Assembly (NCBI GenBank): GCA_900547855.1
Contig: URIK01000008.1
Coordinates: forward strand, 1-25,444
DNA from: an uncultured Collinsella sp.
GTDB lineage: Bacteria; Actinomycetota; Coriobacteriia; Coriobacteriales; Coriobacteriaceae
Direction of reading: 5' to 3'
DNA: 25,444 nt
Below, piece after piece: positions 21,860 to 25,444 of the stretch (its first letter is position 1; every line of letters begins with the position of its first letter). A program made the translations under genes and the position numbers. Under the pieces are notes generated by a model that saw only the letters and a list, made by a program, of their open reading frames with translations, did not search any database and was not told the origin of the DNA.

Positions 21860-22819
21860 ATGGGTTTCACGATTCTTGGAACAGGTTCGGCACTTCCTGA
21901 GCGCAGTGTTTCCAATGACGAGCTGTCTGAGTTCCTCGATACCTCGGATGAGTGGATTTTTACTCGCACAGGTATCAAGAGCCGCCACGTTTGCACCACC
22001 GAGTCACTTGACGACCTTGCCGTAGCAGCGAGCGAGCGGGCACTCCAGGTGTCCGGGATCGACGCGAGCCAGCTGGATCTGATCGTCTGCTCGACGACGA
22101 CGGGTGACCACCTTGTTCCCGCTGAGGCGTGTGCCGTTGCTGAGCGACTAGGCGCGACGTGCCCTGCCTTCGATGTCTCGGCGGCTTGTGCCGGCTTCGT
22201 ATTTGCGCTCGATGTCGCCGAGGGCTATATCGCCCGCAGCCGTGCCGAGCGTGTGCTTGTTGTTGCTGCCGAGCAGATGACGCGCGCGCTCGACTGGACC
22301 GACCGTGCCACCTGCGTGCTTTTTGGCGATGGGGCAGGCGCCGCAGTGATTGAAGCTGGGGGAGACAACCCCCTTGCCGTTGAGCTTTCGACGGCGCCCG
22401 ACGTCGAGACGTTGCGCGTTCCCGGTCTGGTCGGTACCTCGCCGTTTAAGGCTTCCGCAGATAGCGCGAGCGTGCTGTCCATGAATGGCCGCCGCGTGTT
22501 CAAGTTCGGCGTCAACGCCATCTGCGACACGGTCCATAAGCTTGCGATCGATGCGGGCATTTTGGTCGAAGACATCGATCATTTTGTATTCCATCAGGCT
22601 AACGAACGAATCCTGAGCCAGGCGGTCAAGCGCCTGGGCGTGCCGGACGAGCGCGTGGTTCGCACGTTGCGCGAGACCGGCAACATTTCGAGCGCATGCA
22701 TTCCGCTTGCCCTCGACCGGCTGGCAAACGCCGGTGCACTTCACACAGGCGAAACCATCGCCTTGGTTGGATTTGGCGCCGGTCTGGATATAGGTGGCTA
22801 TCTGCTTCGTTGGAAGTAG
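21860..22819 (+). CDS. fabH: 3-oxoacyl-ACP synthase III
   Basis: A 319-aa initiating condensing enzyme of type II fatty-acid synthesis; it joins an acyl-CoA primer to malonyl-ACP. The catalytic triad is in place: C110 in SAACAGF, H245 in FHQAN and N275 in GNISSA. The C-terminal GFGAGLDIGGYLLRW is typical. The start is ATG 21860, with AAAGGAGGT upstream; the in-frame ATG at 21803 would cover operator site 2 and adds no family sequence. First gene of fabH-acpP-fabK-fabD-fabG, the order found in Firmicutes-style clusters but without an adjacent fabT or fapR regulator gene. Confidence 0.96.
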   Translation: MGFTILGTGSALPERSVSNDELSEFLDTSDEWIFTRTGIKSRHVCTTESLDDLAVAASERALQVSGIDASQLDLIVCSTTTGDHLVPAEACAVAERLGATCPAFDVSAACAGFVFALDVAEGYIARSRAERVLVVAAEQMTRALDWTDRATCVLFGDGAGAAVIEAGGDNPLAVELSTAPDVETLRVPGLVGTSPFKASADSASVLSMNGRRVFKFGVNAICDTVHKLAIDAGILVEDIDHFVFHQANERILSQAVKRLGVPDERVVRTLRETGNISSACIPLALDRLANAGALHTGETIALVGFGAGLDIGGYLLRWK

Positions 22820-22870
22820 TCGCACATAGGAAATAAAAACGCCCTAGGGCACAACCAAAGGAGAACTACC

Positions 22871-23107
22871 ATGGCAGATCAGAAGACCTTTGAGCGCGTT
22901 TGCGACGTTATCCGCGAGACCGCCGGTCTTGACGATGTCGAGATGAAGCCCGAGTCCACGCTCGAGGAGATTGGTCTCGACAGCCTGGGCACCGTCGAGA
23001 TCCTCGTTGCCGTCGAGGACGAGTTTGGCATCCAGCTCGATACCGAGGAGAACCCCAAGACGGTCGGCGAGTTCGCCGATACGGTCGAGGCGGCATTGGA
23101 GAAGTAG
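22871..23107 (+). CDS. acpP: Acyl carrier protein
   Basis: A 78-aa acidic four-helix carrier protein. The 4'-phosphopantetheine is attached to S38 in the GLDSLGTVEI motif. The rest (VAVEDEFGIQLDTEENPKTV) is the standard recognition helix II/III region used by the fab enzymes. The start is ATG 22871 after AAAGGAGA. It ends 2 bp before fabK, so the two are tightly coupled. Confidence 0.97.
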   Translation: MADQKTFERVCDVIRETAGLDDVEMKPESTLEEIGLDSLGTVEILVAVEDEFGIQLDTEENPKTVGEFADTVEAALEK

Positions 23108-23109
23108 AG

Positions 23110-24054
23110 ATGCTCAAGACTCCTCTCTGCGATCTGCTCGGCATCGAAAAGCCCGTGTTCCAGGGCGGTATGGCCTGGATTGCCGATGCCTCGCTGGCGT
23201 CCGCAGTGTCCGAGGCGGGTGGCTTAGGCATCATCGCGGCCATGAATGCCGACGCCGACTGGCTTCGCGACCAGATTCACGAGCTGCGCGCCAGGACGGA
23301 TAAGCCCTTTGGCGTCAACGTCATGCTCATGAGCCCGTTTGCCGACGAGGTTGCACAGGTCGTGATTGACGAGCGAGTGCCGGTCGTCGTGACGGGCGCC
23401 GGCAATCCCGCCAAGTACATGAAGGCGTGGAACGAGGCGGGCATCAAGGTCATCCCGGTCGTTGCCTCGGTGGCGCTGGCGCGCCTCGTGGCACGTCGTG
23501 GAGCCACGGCGGTTGTTGCCGAGGGTACCGAATCGGGCGGCCATATTGGCGAGACCTCGACGATGGCACTGGTGCCGCAGGTCGTCGATGCGGTTGACAT
23601 TCCCGTCGTGGCCGCCGGCGGTATTGCCGACGGCCGCGGCGTGGCGGCCGCCTTTATGCTGGGCGCCGAAGGCGTGCAAGTGGGTACGCGCTTTCTGGTC
23701 GCAGACGAGTGCACCGTCTCGGAGCAGTACAAAGAGATGGTCCTGAAGGCCAACGACACTTCGACGCGTGCGACCGGTCGCTCGACGGGACATCCAGTGC
23801 GCGCCCTCAAGAGCCCCTTCACCAACGCCTATGCCAAGAGCGAGGGTTCCGGCGCGAGTGCCGAGGAGCTCGGTGCTATGGGAACCGGTGCGCTGCGTAA
23901 GGCCGCCAAGGACGGCAACTACGAAGAGGGTTCGTTTTTGTGTGGACAGATTGCCGGCATGGTCAACGAGCGCCAGAGCGCACGCGAAATCGTTGACGAC
24001 CTGGTCGATGGCGCCGAGCACGTCCTGAAGGGTGCGTGCGCATGGGTGGCGTAG
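23110..24054 (+). CDS. fabK: Enoyl-ACP reductase II (FMN-dependent)
   Basis: A 314-aa FMN TIM-barrel protein of the FabK / nitronate monooxygenase family. Visible are the N-terminal PVFQGGMAWIADASLASAVS, GGLGIIAA (38-44), the AEGTESGGHIG motif with catalytic-site H145, and the FMN phosphate-binding AAGGIADGRGVAAA and GAEGVQVGTRFL. Its place between acpP and fabD makes enoyl-ACP reduction (last step of elongation) much more likely than nitronate oxidation. FabK enzymes are refractory to triclosan; no FabI is seen here. The start is ATG 23110, with GAGAAG upstream in the acpP 3' end. Its 3' end overlaps fabD by 13 bp. Confidence 0.93.
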   Translation: MLKTPLCDLLGIEKPVFQGGMAWIADASLASAVSEAGGLGIIAAMNADADWLRDQIHELRARTDKPFGVNVMLMSPFADEVAQVVIDERVPVVVTGAGNPAKYMKAWNEAGIKVIPVVASVALARLVARRGATAVVAEGTESGGHIGETSTMALVPQVVDAVDIPVVAAGGIADGRGVAAAFMLGAEGVQVGTRFLVADECTVSEQYKEMVLKANDTSTRATGRSTGHPVRALKSPFTNAYAKSEGSGASAEELGAMGTGALRKAAKDGNYEEGSFLCGQIAGMVNERQSAREIVDDLVDGAEHVLKGACAWVA

Positions 24055-24968
24055 CGTTTTTGTTTGCCGGCCAGGGTGCCCAGCACCCCGCGATGGGCGT
24101 CGACTTGATCGAGACATCGCCGGCGGCTGCCGAGGTGTTCGCCATTGCCGATGAGGTGCGCCCGGGGACGAGCGAGCAGTGCCGGAGCGCCTCCAAGGAG
24201 GAGCTCTCGCAGACCGAGAACACGCAGCCTTGCGTGTTCGTGCACGACTTGGCTGTCGCCGTCGCCCTGCGCGAGCGCGGCGTGGTGCCTGCCGCCTGTG
24301 CGGGATTCTCGCTGGGCGAGGTCGCTGCACTCACCTTTGCGGGGGCGTTCGATACGCGAGCGGGCTTTGGGCTTGTGTGCGAGCGCGCGGCGCTGATGGC
24401 CGCGGCTGCCGAGCGCCATCCGGGCGGCATGCGCGCCGTCATCAAGCTCGATGCGGCGCAAGTCGAGGGCCTGGCAAAACAGGCCGGCGTGGACTGCTGG
24501 CCAGTCAACTACAACAGCCCCCAGCAGACGGTTGTGGCCGGAGCGCCCGATGCGCTGCAGACCCTCGACGTCCTAGTAAAAGAGGCTGGCGGCCGCGCCA
24601 TGAAGGTCGCGGTGTCGGGTGCATTTCATAGCCCCTATATGGGCGAGGCGGCCTGTGGCCTTGCCGCATATATTGAGGCCGGTCACGCGCCGTCCCCGTT
24701 GCTCATTCCTGTTTTGGCAAATATGACAGCGGCGCCCTATCCGGCGGACCCCCAGACGGCATCGGAGGTGCTGGCCAACCAGGTGAGTCATGCCGTGCGC
24801 TGGGTCGACACGCTGCATGCTCTGCAGGATCAAGGCATCGACACATTTATTGAGGTCGGCCCCGGCAAAACGCTGTCCGGCCTGGTCAAGCGTACGTTGA
24901 GCGACGTTCGTGTGTATTCGTGCGAGACGGCCGAGCAAGTCGCAGCTATTGCCGACGAGCTCGCATAG
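24042..24968 (+). CDS. fabD: Malonyl-CoA:ACP transacylase
   Basis: A 308-aa transferase that loads malonate onto ACP. The N-terminal FLFAGQGAQHPAMG (6-19), the nucleophile S90 in GFSLGEVAAL, and the catalytic H196 in GAFHSPYM are in place; the late VGPGKTLSGLVKRT is also typical. The ATG at 24042 is preferred (GAAGG about 9 nt upstream, family N terminus); GTG at 24036 is possible but too close to that site. The gene starts inside the end of fabK, so translation is probably coupled. fabG follows after 30 bp. Confidence 0.95.
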   Translation: MGGVAFLFAGQGAQHPAMGVDLIETSPAAAEVFAIADEVRPGTSEQCRSASKEELSQTENTQPCVFVHDLAVAVALRERGVVPAACAGFSLGEVAALTFAGAFDTRAGFGLVCERAALMAAAAERHPGGMRAVIKLDAAQVEGLAKQAGVDCWPVNYNSPQQTVVAGAPDALQTLDVLVKEAGGRAMKVAVSGAFHSPYMGEAACGLAAYIEAGHAPSPLLIPVLANMTAAPYPADPQTASEVLANQVSHAVRWVDTLHALQDQGIDTFIEVGPGKTLSGLVKRTLSDVRVYSCETAEQVAAIADELA

Positions 24969-24998
24969 TCCACAGGGCTGTAACCCGAAAGGAATGAC

Positions 24999-25403
24999 AT
25001 GGGCAACTTGAACAATGGCGCGCTCGAGCGCAACGACTCACGTCGCGTGGCACTGGTCACGGGCGGCTCGCGCGGTATCGGCCGCGCCTGCGCTGTCGGT
25101 CTGGCGGAGGACGGCTTTGATATCGCCGTCGTCTATGCCGGCAGCGTCGATGCGGCGCGCGAGACGTGCGAAGCCTGCGAGGCCGCTGGTGCCACAGCTC
25201 GCGCATATCAATGCGACGTGGCCGATCCCGCTGCCGTCAACGCGTGCGTGGAAGCGGTCCTCAACGACTTTGGCTCCATTTGGGCGCTCGTCAACAACGC
25301 TGGCATCACCCGCGATGGCCTGCTCATGCGTATGGGTGATGACGCCTTCGATCGCGTGCTCGATGTCAATCTTAAAGGAACGTTTAACACGACGCGCGCG
25401 CTC
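24999..25403 (+). CDS. fabG: 3-oxoacyl-ACP reductase, truncated at the contig end
   Basis: The first 135 residues of an SDR-family NADPH-dependent ketoreductase, the first reduction of each fatty-acid elongation cycle. Visible are the cofactor motif TGGSRGIG (21-28), CDVAD, NNAGITRDGLLMRM and the DVNLKGTFNTTRA helix. The catalytic Ser-Tyr-Lys lies beyond the break. The gene is cut where Nextera adapter begins at 25404; the frame continues into adapter-encoded residues (SLIHISEPTRR), which are an artefact. The start is ATG 24999, with GAAAGGA 6 nt upstream. Confidence 0.93.
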
Positions 25404-25444
25404 CTGTCTCTTATACACATCTCCGAGCCCACGAGACGCTCATG
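25404..25444 (+). other. Illumina Nextera adapter (i7 side), not genomic
   Basis: 25404-25437 is the reverse-complement Nextera Read 2 adapter (CTGTCTCTTATACACATCT then CCGAGCCCACGAGAC). 25438-25444 (GCTCATG) are the first 7 bases of an i7 index. The contig ends inside the index. Confidence 0.98.

Noticed and set aside
25038..25432. Minus-strand ORFs starting MYKRQ and MGSEMCIRDR
   Set aside because: Their N termini are translated Nextera adapter, a known artefact, and the rest is antisense to fabG.

Overview
The window is about 60% GC and almost fully coding. It is most likely from a gut Coriobacteriia (Actinomycetota), with Collinsella or a close relative the best guess. The basis is the codon style (GC-rich third positions), the long RpoC, the gene order, and the mix of actinobacterial-type RNA polymerase with a FabK-type fatty-acid cluster. 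No 16S gene is present, so the taxonomy is inferred. Both ends are not genomic: bases 1-46 and 25404-25444 are Illumina Nextera adapter plus index sequence, so the true genomic insert is 47-25403 and the last gene (fabG) is cut off.

Layout. 72-3909: accessory metabolism, with a GH13 glycoside hydrolase, a family-6-type uracil/hypoxanthine-DNA glycosylase, a convergent hypothetical protein and a class I/II aminotransferase. 3910-4413: no gene, but a ~250-bp palindromic element, the rplJ promoter, an L10-binding leader and an attenuator. 4414-6637: rplJ-rplL, a terminator, then galU with its own terminator. 6693-14903: the rpoB-rpoC operon. 14904-17378: a 2.2-kb block in which an ECF sigma factor and its putative membrane anti-sigma partner are bracketed by a 32-bp inverted repeat and by two long hairpin elements. 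17379-20791: rpsL-rpsG-fusA-rpsJ, closed by a strong terminator. 20907-21683 (minus): birA. 21860-25403: the type II fatty-acid operon fabH-acpP-fabK-fabD-fabG', divergent from birA across a region carrying two 16-bp palindromic sites.

How it works together. The core is transcription (beta, beta-prime, an ECF sigma), translation (L10, L7/L12, S12, S7, S10, EF-G) and lipid synthesis. Expression appears to be organised by intrinsic terminators after rplL, galU, rpoC, the anti-sigma gene and rpsJ, and by L10 autogenous attenuation. The ECF gene has a sigma-W-like promoter in front of it and probably autoregulates.

Most interesting points: (1) a family of three long hairpins with a shared core but arms that differ in sequence while staying almost perfectly complementary; (2) an apparent RNA polymerase alpha-CTD-like helix-hairpin-helix domain fused near the C terminus of RpoC; (3) the bracketed ECF cassette between rpoC and rpsL; (4) arginine at the S12 position where K88R gives streptomycin resistance elsewhere; (5) an abrupt codon-usage switch inside the aminotransferase gene.
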